Shown: piece after piece, positions 29,604-38,091 of the stretch
Layout: every line of letters starts with the position of its first letter
How positions within the stretch are numbered: the stretch's first letter is position 1
Assembly: GCA_963695805.1 (NCBI GenBank)
Contig: CAVOHV010000006.1
Location: 1-64,000 of the forward strand
Length of the DNA stretch: 64,000 bases
Reading direction: 5' to 3'
DNA from: DASUPK01 sp963695805
GTDB lineage: Bacteria; Actinomycetota; Thermoleophilia; Solirubrobacterales; 70-9
Made by a program: the position numbers and the translations under genes
The notes under the pieces: generated by a model
Seen by the model: the letters and a program-made list of their open reading frames with translations, nothing else
The model's database searches: none
Told to the model about the DNA's origin: nothing

Positions 29604-31364
29604 CTAGCTCGCGGAGTTGCCGAGGACCCGCAGGACCTCGGCGAGCGAGGTGACACCGGCGCGCACCTTCACCAGGGCGTCATCGCGCAGCCGGTGCATG
29701 CCCGCCGCCACGGCCGCCGTCTCGATCTCCCCGCTGGAAGCCTTGGAGAGGATCAGCGAGCGGATCTCATCGTTCAGCACCAGCACCTCGTAGAGGCCGA
29801 TCCGCCCCGCGTAGCCGGTGTCATTGCAGCTGACGCAGCCGACCGGCTCGCAGATCTCGCCCCCGCCGTCGGTGACACCGATCTCCAGGAGCTCCTCCGG
29901 AGTGAGGTTCGCGGGCTTCCTGCACCCGGGGCAGAGCCGGCGGGCAAGCCGCTGCGCGACGATGCATTCGATCGAAGACGCCATCAGGAAGGGCTCGACC
30001 CCCATGTCGATCAGGCGGGCGGCCGCGAGGGAGGCGTCGTTGGTGTGCAGCGTCGAGAGCACCAGGTGGCCGGTCAGGGCCGCCTCCATCGCCACCTGCG
30101 CCGTTTCGCGATCGCGGATCTCGCCGACCATCAGGGTGTCCGGATCCGAGCGCACTATGGCCCGAAGGCCCGAGGCGAACGTCAATCCTGCGCCCGGGTT
30201 GATGTGGATCTGCTTCACGCCGTCCACCTCGTACTCCACCGGGTCCTCGATGCTGATCAGAGTTTTCTGCGAACTGTTGACCGCGTTCAGCAGTGCGTAG
30301 AGCGTGGTCGTCTTCCCGGCGCCGGTCGGGCCCGTCGCGAGTACTGCGCCCTGGGTCTGGCCCACCGAGCGCAGCAGCTTCTCACGGTCCGCATCCCGCA
30401 TCCCGAGCGCTCCCAGGTCGAGCACGACCCGCCCCTTGTCGAGGATCCGCATCACCACCGACTCGCCGCGGATCACCGGCAGTGTCGAGACGCGAATGTC
30501 GATGTGGTTGCCGTTTACTTCGAGCGCGACCCGCCCGTCCTGGGGGATTCGGCGCTCGGCGATGTCCAGCTCGGTCATGATCTTGATCCGCGAGATGAGC
30601 CCAGCAACGAGGCTTTTGGGGACGGTGGTCGAGTCGATCATCACGCCGTCGATCCGGTAGCGGATCTGCATCGCGGCCCTGCTCGGGTCGAAATGGATGT
30701 CCGAGGCGCCGCGGGTGACGGCGTCGGCGATCAGCGAGTGCACCAGCTTGACGACGGGGGCCTCCTCGGCCGAGGCGCGCAGGTCGAGCAGCCTGGTCCC
30801 GTCCTCCGCCTCCGAGCCCGCCTCCTCCTTGATCTCCTTCACAGACCCGCTCAGCTTCGAGAGCCTGCCGATCAGCGCCTCGATGCCCTCTGGTGTGGCG
30901 ATCGCCCGCCGGACCTCGCGGCCGGTCGCCAAGGCGATGTCGTCGGCGCCGAGCACGTTCGCCGGGTCGGCGGTGGCCACCATCAGCACGTCCTCCGCGA
31001 GAAAGGCGATCGGCACCGCCCGACAGCGCCGCGCCTCCGCGGCGTCGATCAGGTTCGCGGCGGCCTGGTCGACCTCGAACTCATTGAGGTCCACGTAATC
31101 GAGCGAGTTGCGCTCGGCCAGCATCCGCGCGAGTTGAGCCGAGTCGATGATCCCGCTCTCGACCAGGAGCGCGCCCACCGGGATGTGCTGCTCGCGCTCC
31201 TTGGCCATGATCTGCTCGACCAACTCGCGGTCGACGAAGCCGAGTTCGACCGCGACGTCGCCGAGCCGCCGGCGGGGGTCCTTGTTGCCCGAGGGCGGCG
31301 TGAGCCCGCGGATGAGCTTGAGCGCGGGCGCGCTCGAGGCAGCCGTTTCCGTGGTGTCCGTCAC
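29604..31364 (-). CDS. Type IV pilus / type II secretion assembly ATPase (PilB/GspE family)
   Basis: A 586-residue secretion ATPase. The N-terminal GspE domain (about 30-160) is followed by the ATPase core: Walker A GPTGAGKTT at 345-353, the Asp box ISIEDPVEYE, Walker B LMVGEIRDRETA, the His box TLHTNDA, and a CPGC...CVSC zinc module (about residues 480-520) typical of PilB/GspE. It powers pilin polymerisation from the cytoplasmic face. The start is GTG 31364; the longer open frame reaches into the divergent glycosyltransferase and is rejected. Other pilus genes are not in this window. Confidence 0.93.
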   Translation of the reverse strand: MTDTTETAASSAPALKLIRGLTPPSGNKDPRRRLGDVAVELGFVDRELVEQIMAKEREQHIPVGALLVESGIIDSAQLARMLAERNSLDYVDLNEFEVDQAAANLIDAAEARRCRAVPIAFLAEDVLMVATADPANVLGADDIALATGREVRRAIATPEGIEALIGRLSKLSGSVKEIKEEAGSEAEDGTRLLDLRASAEEAPVVKLVHSLIADAVTRGASDIHFDPSRAAMQIRYRIDGVMIDSTTVPKSLVAGLISRIKIMTELDIAERRIPQDGRVALEVNGNHIDIRVSTLPVIRGESVVMRILDKGRVVLDLGALGMRDADREKLLRSVGQTQGAVLATGPTGAGKTTTLYALLNAVNSSQKTLISIEDPVEYEVDGVKQIHINPGAGLTFASGLRAIVRSDPDTLMVGEIRDRETAQVAMEAALTGHLVLSTLHTNDASLAAARLIDMGVEPFLMASSIECIVAQRLARRLCPGCRKPANLTPEELLEIGVTDGGGEICEPVGCVSCNDTGYAGRIGLYEVLVLNDEIRSLILSKASSGEIETAAVAAGMHRLRDDALVKVRAGVTSLAEVLRVLGNSAS

Positions 31365-31440
31365 CTCCGCCTTATCGGCTCGATCGAGCCAGAAGTGAAC
31401 CCCGGATTGCGGGAACCCACCGATACGCTGACCGACGCCG

Positions 31441-32748
31441 ATGCCAGCCGAGGCGAAGACCATCGTCTTCTTCCCCGAGGGGGCCTTCGGCCCGACCAAC
31501 AACTGCGTCGGCATCGGCGAGGCCCTGAGGCGCAATGGCCATCGCGTCGTCTTCGTGATCGAGGAGTCCTTCGCCGGGACTCTGGAGGAGAAGGGCTTCG
31601 AGGAGCGCCTGATGCGGCTCGCCCCGCCGCCCGAGGTCGAGGAGGAGCCCGGCCAGTTCTGGAAGGACTTCATCAGGGAGACCGCCCCGGTCTTCCGGAA
31701 GTCGACCTTCGACCAGCTGGCCGAGTTCATGGCCCCGACCTGGCAGGCACTGATAGACGGCGCGCGGTACGTGGACGATCGCCTGGTTGAGATCTTCGAC
31801 GAGCTCCAGCCCGACGCGATCGTCGAGGACAACGTCTGCGCTTTCCCAGCGATCCCGGCGAGCGGCCGGCCGTGGGTGCGGATCGTCTCCTGCAACCCGC
31901 TCGAGCTGAAGGACTCGGAGCTACCGCCGCCCTACACGGGGCTGCCCATTGCTGACAGCTCCGACTGGGAGCGGTACCGGGCCGAATACCGGCTGGCCAT
32001 CGACGAGATGCAGGGCGACTTCAGCCAGTTCTGCACAGAGCGGGGAGCCCCGCCCCTCCCGAATGGGGAGATGATTCACGAGTCTCCCTGGCTCAACCTG
32101 TACCTCTATCCGCGCGAGGTCGACTACCCGCGCCCGATCTCCCTCGGGCCGACCTGGCACAACCTCGAATCGAGCGTGCGCACCACCGATGCGGATTGGA
32201 CGATCCCCTCGGAGCTGGCCGACCGGAGCGGGTCGCTCGTCTACGTCAGCCTCGGATCGCTCGGGTCGGGGGACGTGCCGCTGATGAAGGAGCTGGTCGC
32301 GGCGCTGGCCGAGACCCCACAGCGCTACGTCGTCTCGAAGGGGCCCCAGCACACCGAGTACGAGCTCGCGGAGAACATGGTCGGAGAGGAGTTCCTGCCG
32401 CAGGTTTCGGTGCTCCCCCAGGTCGAGCTGGTGATCACCCACGGCGGCAACAACACGACCACCGAGTCGCTGCACTTCGGCAAGCCGATGATCCTGCTGC
32501 CGATCTTCTGGGACCAGCACGACAATGCCCAGCGGATCGACGAGACGGGCTTCGGCACAAGGCTGCCGACTTACTCGTTCGAGCGACGGGATCTCTGGGA
32601 GGCGATCGACAGGCTGCTCGCCGACTCCGATCTTCGCGCTCGCCTAGACGGTGTATCGAAGCGGCTGCAGGCCAGCCTCGGCAACGAGCGCGCCGCCGAG
32701 CTGATCGAGCGGCTCGCGATGACTGCCGAACCGGTCACCAGCAGCTAA
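31441..32748 (+). CDS. UGT/MGT-like glycosyltransferase (GT1)
   Basis: A 435-residue GT-B protein. The N-terminal acceptor domain begins TIVFFPEGAFGPTNNCVGIGEALRRNGHRVVFV. The C-terminal donor domain carries LVYVSLGSLGSGD, LPQVSVLPQVELVITHGGNNTTTESLHFGKPMILLPIFWDQHDNAQRI, the GT1 signature. It transfers a sugar from an NDP-sugar to a small lipophilic acceptor; both are unknown. There is no signal or membrane helix. It lies just upstream of the SRP RNA gene. Confidence 0.92.
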   Translation: MPAEAKTIVFFPEGAFGPTNNCVGIGEALRRNGHRVVFVIEESFAGTLEEKGFEERLMRLAPPPEVEEEPGQFWKDFIRETAPVFRKSTFDQLAEFMAPTWQALIDGARYVDDRLVEIFDELQPDAIVEDNVCAFPAIPASGRPWVRIVSCNPLELKDSELPPPYTGLPIADSSDWERYRAEYRLAIDEMQGDFSQFCTERGAPPLPNGEMIHESPWLNLYLYPREVDYPRPISLGPTWHNLESSVRTTDADWTIPSELADRSGSLVYVSLGSLGSGDVPLMKELVAALAETPQRYVVSKGPQHTEYELAENMVGEEFLPQVSVLPQVELVITHGGNNTTTESLHFGKPMILLPIFWDQHDNAQRIDETGFGTRLPTYSFERRDLWEAIDRLLADSDLRARLDGVSKRLQASLGNERAAELIERLAMTAEPVTSS

Positions 32749-32758
32749 TCTCACTCAC

Positions 32759-33031
32759 GGACCGTGCTAGGCGGGGAATTAGCGGTGCCCTGTAATCCGC
32801 AACCCGCTCAAGCGGAGCTGAATTCCCTTACGAGGGACTGGCCCTTGGGGCCAGTGCCGCCGCAGGCGGCGTTGACGGCCAGGTCCTGCGCAGTGTCGGC
32901 CTGCGAATCAGGTCAGGTCCGGAAGGAAGCAGCCTTAAGCGGTAGCCGACATGTGATGCAGGCAAGCCTGACCCGAGCCAAAAGCAGCGGACACGCCCGA
33001 GAGCCTCGTCTCGAGGACGGGTGCACGGTCC
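32759..33031 (+). ncRNA. ffs: Signal recognition particle RNA, large Gram-positive type
   Basis: The terminal helix pairs ggaccgtgc (32759-32767) with gcacggtcc (33023-33031). The Alu part has the conserved gtgctaggcgggga and ggtgccctgtaa segments. The S-domain apical loop has the diagnostic GGTCAGGTCCGGAAGGAAGC at about 32911-32930, the binding site of the Ffh M domain. The length (273 nt) and the Alu domain match Bacillus-like scRNA rather than the short 4.5S form. Confidence 0.95.
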
Positions 33032-33032
33032 A

Positions 33033-35078
33033 TTACTTATTCGAGATCCGCGACAGCGCCGCCGGTTGGTCCCCGGCGGACAGAGTGACTTGCGTCCAGG
33101 TTCCCTTCGACACCCATCGCAGTTCCTCGAGGGTGTGCTCGAGGTGATGCAGGTCGGTGGGGTCGACTCCGTCGGTCCACAGATCACGCGCGATTGCGTC
33201 GCGCTCCGCCACCGGCAGCTCGGAGAACAGGTACTCCGCGATGCGCTGATCGTGGTCGGTGGGCGCAGTAGCGCCGATGCTGCGAAGCGATCGCACGAGG
33301 CGAATCTCGGTGTCCTCGAGCTTGGTGCCCAGTCGATCGGCAACGCTCGCCGCGGAGGATCCCTGCACCGCCACCAGCTCGAGCTCGCGCGCCGCGTCAG
33401 GGTCCAGCAACCGCACTCGCTCCTCGACCTGCGGGGTCTGCGAGCGTCGTCTCGGGAGGAGCTGACGAATGACGCGACTGAGGGCGCGCCGATCCTCCGG
33501 CGAGACGATGCCGAACCGGAGCGCCGCCGCCGGGAAGATCGCCAGCGCCACCAACTCGACCGCGGGCCGCCAGGATCCCGCCAAAGGCCCCAGGACGCGT
33601 GCGAACGCGATGCACCCGCCTCCTAGCGCCAGCGCAGCGGCGATCCTGCCCCACTCGATTTTCAGGGGGCTGGGCCCATGTTGATAGACGTAGGTGAGCC
33701 CCGCCGCCCCGGTCAGGAAGCCCGTAATCACGGAAAGAGCGGCCCCGTAGGCGCCCAGCCAGGGCACTAACAGGAAAGCCGAGGCCAGGAAGACGACCGC
33801 CGAAGTGATCGCGGCCGAGACGTAGACGAGGTACTTTTGCGGGAAGTCCGAGAGGCGGTAGACGGCGACCAGGATGCCGTAGGACAGAAAGGCCGTACCC
33901 ATCAACGGAATCAGGGGGGCGGCCGCCGAATAGGCTGGAGGGGCGATCCGCACGAGCGTGTCGGCTGTAACCGTCATCAATAGGACCAGCAGCGTTCCGG
34001 CGATGACGAAGTAGGTGAGGAGCCTTCCGCCGAGCATCTCCCTGCTTCGCTCGGCGACAGCTGCCTCCCAGGTGGAGGATCTGCGCAGCGGCGACCAGGC
34101 CATCCAGAGGGCCGCCGTGAAGTAGTCGAGGAATGCCCCCAGGCGGTTCGCCAGGCGGTAGAGACCGACCTGATCCTTGGAGGCGAACCAGGAAACCGTG
34201 TAGAGGTCGACGTTCTGCGCGATCCAAATGGAGATCACGATCGGCACCAGGACGCGCCCGCGTCGCAGGATCATGCGAGCGTCGAAGGAGTTGAACGACA
34301 GCTCGAAGCTACGGCGCGTAACCACCAGACCCACCAGGACCGCGGCGACGCCGCCGATCGCAGTCCCGAGGATCGCCCCCTCGACGCCGCCGCCGGTCGC
34401 GACCAGGGGGATGACGCAGCCCACCACCAGGATCGGCCTGACCGCATGCAGCTGCACGTAGTGCCGCGGTTTTCGCTCCATGCGCAGGATGTTTGAGACC
34501 ATCCGCCACCATGCCCCGGATGCTCCGGAGATAGCGGCGATCACGATCAGATCCGATCTTCCGCTGTCGCCCAGAATCCGCTGGGCGAACCAGGACGCGA
34601 AGACGACGATCACCGCGGTCCCGGCCATTGACAGTAGGAAGGTCGTGATCATGCCGGTGCCCAGAGCGCGCCGCTTGGTCCCCGCCGCGGCCGCCTCCGC
34701 CTGCTGGTCATCCAACTCCTCCTCCCCGGCTGAGCCGAACACGTAGGAGAAGGTCCCCTGAAGGATCCCCACGTTGTAGATCACGGTGAGAAATGCAGCG
34801 AAGGTCAGCAGCAGTGCCAGCTCTCCGAACTCGGCGGGGCTCATGAATCGAGTCGTGACGATGATGCTGGCCAGGGCGAGGACGAAGGTGATCACCGTGC
34901 CCACCAGATAGGTGCTGGTGTCGCGGCTGAGCCGAAGGCCGAACGCCTCCTGCATCCCCGGCTCGTCCTCCAGGGGGGCCAGGGGGGTCCCCCCCGGATC
35001 GCTCCCTGGGGGGAGTGGGGTCGTTCCCGGTTCTCCTGTCGGAATGAGGCGCGGCTCTCTGTCGCCGGCCTCTGTCAA
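33033..35078 (-). CDS. Polysaccharide flippase (Wzx/MOP-like) with a C-terminal cytoplasmic extension
   Basis: A 681-residue membrane protein. After a Pro-rich N-terminal tail (1-45), about 14 hydrophobic helices (about 52-520) follow the MOP/Wzx plan (STYLVGTVITFVLALASIIVTTRFMSPAEFGELALLL). It should flip lipid-linked glycan units across the membrane. The unusual part is the last about 130 residues: a soluble acidic domain with SSAASVADRLGTKLEDTEIRLV, helix-turn-helix-like, of unknown role. The start overlaps the methyltransferase stop by four bases, so it is the last gene of a four-gene minus-strand operon. Confidence 0.9.
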   Translation of the reverse strand: MTEAGDREPRLIPTGEPGTTPLPPGSDPGGTPLAPLEDEPGMQEAFGLRLSRDTSTYLVGTVITFVLALASIIVTTRFMSPAEFGELALLLTFAAFLTVIYNVGILQGTFSYVFGSAGEEELDDQQAEAAAAGTKRRALGTGMITTFLLSMAGTAVIVVFASWFAQRILGDSGRSDLIVIAAISGASGAWWRMVSNILRMERKPRHYVQLHAVRPILVVGCVIPLVATGGGVEGAILGTAIGGVAAVLVGLVVTRRSFELSFNSFDARMILRRGRVLVPIVISIWIAQNVDLYTVSWFASKDQVGLYRLANRLGAFLDYFTAALWMAWSPLRRSSTWEAAVAERSREMLGGRLLTYFVIAGTLLVLLMTVTADTLVRIAPPAYSAAAPLIPLMGTAFLSYGILVAVYRLSDFPQKYLVYVSAAITSAVVFLASAFLLVPWLGAYGAALSVITGFLTGAAGLTYVYQHGPSPLKIEWGRIAAALALGGGCIAFARVLGPLAGSWRPAVELVALAIFPAAALRFGIVSPEDRRALSRVIRQLLPRRRSQTPQVEERVRLLDPDAARELELVAVQGSSAASVADRLGTKLEDTEIRLVRSLRSIGATAPTDHDQRIAEYLFSELPVAERDAIARDLWTDGVDPTDLHHLEHTLEELRWVSKGTWTQVTLSAGDQPAALSRISNK

Positions 35079-35848
35079 GTCGGCCTCCTTGCGGTCAGAT
35101 GCTGGAAGCCGGCGAAGGACTTCATCAGCGCCGGCCGTCTGCTTGCCGGCGAGGCGATGTGGGCGACGTCGACGAAGCCGGCCTGCCGGAGCTCCCTGGT
35201 CGCTTCGAGCGGGGAGGTCACGCGGACATCCGAGCGCGGTCTCCCCAGCAGAGCGGCCGCCCGTTTCGCCTGCCCGGGTGGCAGCAACTGGATCATCGGC
35301 AGCCCCGTGAACTGGTCCCGAGGGTTCCAGCGGTTGGCGTTCCTAATCACCAGCGATCCGCCCGGCTTCAGCACCCGATGGGTTTCGGCGAGCGCAGCTT
35401 GGCGGTTCCCCCGCTGAACGATGTAGGGCAGACTGTTGTTCTGGACGGCCAGATCGAAGGCCTCGTCCCGCAAGTCCAGATGCTCCATCCACCCGTGGAT
35501 GAAGTCCGCCGTCAGGTCGTGCTCGGCCGCCACCGACCTTCCCACCTCCAGGCGCGACTCGATCGGATCCACGCCGGTGACCACGGCCCCCTGGGCGGCG
35601 AAGTAGACGGAGAGCGCGCCGAAGCCGCAGCCGAGATCGAGCAGGCGCAGCCCCTCGAGCGAGCGTTGCTCGGTGCTTCGCTGGATGATCTCCATCAGCG
35701 GTGCGGCACGGCGTTCGACAAAGGCGGAATTCGTGTCGAGCGTGTTGACCCCGGCCACGCCGTCGAGGCTCTCGCCGGTGTCGGCATAAGACTCGACGAT
35801 GCGGCGCCGGAGCGTGCGAGCGATCGGAGTGAAGTCTGTGTCCGTCAT
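35075..35848 (-). CDS. Class I SAM-dependent methyltransferase
   Basis: A 257-residue Rossmann methyltransferase with motif I LLDLGCGFGALSVYF and acidic strand-2 end GVDPIESRL, then DLAVQNNSLPYIV and LKPGGSLVIRNANRW. It resembles the UbiE/Methyltransf_11 group. The substrate could be a sugar or lipid carrier, given the operon (glycosyltransferase, deacetylase, methyltransferase, flippase). It overlaps both neighbours by ATGA-type four-base overlaps. Confidence 0.92.
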   Translation of the reverse strand: MTDTDFTPIARTLRRRIVESYADTGESLDGVAGVNTLDTNSAFVERRAAPLMEIIQRSTEQRSLEGLRLLDLGCGFGALSVYFAAQGAVVTGVDPIESRLEVGRSVAAEHDLTADFIHGWMEHLDLRDEAFDLAVQNNSLPYIVQRGNRQAALAETHRVLKPGGSLVIRNANRWNPRDQFTGLPMIQLLPPGQAKRAAALLGRPRSDVRVTSPLEATRELRQAGFVDVAHIASPASRRPALMKSFAGFQHLTARRPT

Positions 35849-36681
35849 AGCACGGGTCGATCCGATCCGGTTCGAATCGGCCTGTTCAAGGGTCTGTTTG
35901 AATTAGGCAGCACCGGCGGCAGCACGGCCCGCAATGTCCGGTCCAGCCACAGGCTCGGCCCGGACGCCCAGTTGTTGGGATGGGTTACGCACAGGATTGG
36001 CGTGGTCCGCGAGGCGAACAGGGTGGCCGGGTCGACTCCTTCCCGCCAGCCACCCTCGACCGAGGTTCGATCAGTCAGCCAGTAGCCGAGGTTTCGCCCG
36101 TTCGTGGCCTCATTTCCGTCGAACTCGATCCCATATTCCTCGCAATCCCGGTCGCGCAGCAACTCGCCGTTGTGGACCCCGGGAACACGGCTATCCCCAT
36201 GTGGCACCGCGCTGCGGATCGGACCGAAGAGCCGGGAGAAGGAAGCGATCTCGGCCCGCAGGTCACGTCGGCTTTCGTCTAGCAACGACTCGTCGATTTC
36301 CTCGAACGCGTTCCGCTCGAGAACCTTGCGGGTCAGCGTCTCGTAGTGGAGTCCGACGTCGAACCTACGCTGCTTGACCGCGGTCACCACCAGTGGATGC
36401 GCGGTTCGCCAGCGGAAGTACCAGGAGGAACGAACCCCGAGGTTCGCCTCGATTTCGGCCATGGCCAGGGCCGAGCGGGGATGCTGATCGACGTCGTGCC
36501 GCAGGACCAGCGTCGGGTTCGCCACGTCGTCGCGGTCTGCCTCTGAGACCCAGTCCTCGAGCGCGACCAGGCGGTAGCCGTGCTCCCGGGCCGTCTGAAG
36601 GAATCTCCGGTACTCGTCCCAGCGCCCGGGGGACAGTGTCCGCGCCAGGCGGGGCTTGATGCGGAGGGCGGAAGATCTCAT
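35845..36681 (-). CDS. Polysaccharide-deacetylase-like protein (CE4-like)
   Basis: A 278-residue protein with the NodB-like segment LVLRHDVDQHPRSALAMAEIEANLGV, whose HD pair suggests metal binding, then RSSWYFRWRTAHPL and DVGLHYETL with a His in the metal-site position. It resembles the deacetylase family often found in exopolysaccharide clusters. It would remove acetyl groups from glycan precursors, but the catalytic set is not proven. There is no signal peptide. It is operon-coupled on both sides. Confidence 0.82.
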   Translation of the reverse strand: MRSSALRIKPRLARTLSPGRWDEYRRFLQTAREHGYRLVALEDWVSEADRDDVANPTLVLRHDVDQHPRSALAMAEIEANLGVRSSWYFRWRTAHPLVVTAVKQRRFDVGLHYETLTRKVLERNAFEEIDESLLDESRRDLRAEIASFSRLFGPIRSAVPHGDSRVPGVHNGELLRDRDCEEYGIEFDGNEATNGRNLGYWLTDRTSVEGGWREGVDPATLFASRTTPILCVTHPNNWASGPSLWLDRTLRAVLPPVLPNSNRPLNRPIRTGSDRPVL

Positions 36682-38000
36682 GGCCGTGGGCTCGGTGAGC
36701 CGGCCTGTGCGGCGGCCTCGGCGTATGTGTCGGCCAGCAGCCTGGACTCGCTTTCCCAGCGCAGCCGCTCGGCCGCGGCGTGGACAGCCCGTCGGAACTC
36801 GTGGTTGCGCTCAGGTTGCACCAACGCGCTCAGCTTCGCTGCGACATCCCCGACCTCGTCGTGTTGAGCGACCAGGCCGATCCGGTGCTCGTTGATGAGG
36901 CGGCTGATCGAGGGCAGGTCGCTGCCCAGCACCGGAATTCCCGCCGTGACGTACTCGAAGAGCTTGTTGGGCAGGCTCAGCCTGTAGGAGAGGCATATGG
37001 GCTGGATCAGCACCAGCCCGACGCTCGCCTCGCGGATCGCATCGAGGAGGCGCTCGGGCGGGACGGCCCCTGGAAGCTCCAGCCGGTCGGCGACCCCTTC
37101 GCGGCGTGCCAGAGCGGCAAGCTCGGCTCGGTAGGCGTCGTGTGACGGTCCCACGAACCGCAGCCGTGCACCGGGCACCTGCGCCAGCGCTCGTATCGAG
37201 ATCTCCAGCCCGCGACCGCTGGTCAGCGCTCCCGCGTAGACCGCAACGGGCCCGCCGCCGCCGTCGGGGGGATCCGTCGAGCCCGCCCCGGTCTCCGGGA
37301 GCGGTGAGCGGTCCACGAGGCCGTTGGCGGGGATGTTGCGAATCACCCTCGGGGGCTGGATTCTGTACCGGCGGGCCATGATCTCGGCGTAGCCGGGGCT
37401 GGCTGTGATCGTCTGGTGCGCGCAGCGCACGAACAGGAACTCGCAGGCGAGCAGCCACCAGCGAGGCTCCCGTCGCCCGTTCCTGTCGGCCCATAGCTCG
37501 TGCGAGTCATAGATGACGGCCGTACCCCCGATCAGCCGGGCCGCCACGCCCACCCACATCGTGTTGTAGTCGTTGCAGTGGATCAGGGCGGGCCGCAGCT
37601 CGCGAACCCTGGCAACCGCTCGGCGGTAGAAGTCGATTGTCCGAAACCAGCGATGAGCGCGCACCGCGATCGACCTCGGTGGGCCCGAGCCGGATCCTCG
37701 CGATGACGAGCCGGAGCCCCCCCGCCCGCCAGCGCCCGCCCTACCAAGTCGCGTTCTCACCCAGGAGAGCGGCGAGCTCGGCGCCACGCGGGTCACCGGA
37801 AAGCCCTGGATCGTGGCACTGCGCTCGCGTACCTCATCGGAGACCACACCGAGAATCTGAGGCCGGTATCCGAGCTTGCGCAGTGTGTGCGCCTCCCGAA
37901 GCTCCCGCGAGTTGTGGGTGGCGGGGCTCCGCACGATGATCAGCGCGGTCGGACCCGCTCCCGCCCGGACGCTCCCTCTCCTCTCGATTCCCCTCGGCAT
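36678..38000 (-). CDS. Glycosyltransferase, GT4-like
   Basis: A 440-residue GT-B glycosyltransferase. The N-domain reads ALIIVRSPATHNSRELREAHTLRKLGYRPQIL and ALIHCNDYNTMWVGVAARL; the C-domain has VAVYAGALTSGRGLEISIRALAQVPGARLRFVG and LSLPNKLFEYVTAGIPVLGSDLPSISRLI, the donor-binding region. The usual E-x7-E pattern is altered. ATG 38000 is chosen (GAGG before it), since the longer frame would run into the divergent gene. It is the first gene of the operon towards the flippase. Confidence 0.88.
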   Translation of the reverse strand: MPRGIERRGSVRAGAGPTALIIVRSPATHNSRELREAHTLRKLGYRPQILGVVSDEVRERSATIQGFPVTRVAPSSPLSWVRTRLGRAGAGGRGGSGSSSRGSGSGPPRSIAVRAHRWFRTIDFYRRAVARVRELRPALIHCNDYNTMWVGVAARLIGGTAVIYDSHELWADRNGRREPRWWLLACEFLFVRCAHQTITASPGYAEIMARRYRIQPPRVIRNIPANGLVDRSPLPETGAGSTDPPDGGGGPVAVYAGALTSGRGLEISIRALAQVPGARLRFVGPSHDAYRAELAALARREGVADRLELPGAVPPERLLDAIREASVGLVLIQPICLSYRLSLPNKLFEYVTAGIPVLGSDLPSISRLINEHRIGLVAQHDEVGDVAAKLSALVQPERNHEFRRAVHAAAERLRWESESRLLADTYAEAAAQAGSPSPRP

Positions 38001-38091
38001 CGGCACCTCTGGCTCGCCGCCCGGGCATTCAGCGATTGACAAAGCGTCCCGAGCAGCTGCGCAAAGTCTAGGTCCTGCCCTCGGCGCTCCC

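Noticed and set aside
29694..31790. A 698-codon open frame antisense to the PilB/GspE gene
   Set aside because: His/Arg/Asp-rich mirror of a well-conserved ATPase; no recognisable domain.
32979..32990. aaaagcagcgg as a further copy of the boundary palindrome
   Set aside because: It lies inside the SRP RNA gene in the expected position after the conserved Alu-side helix; the other arm is absent.
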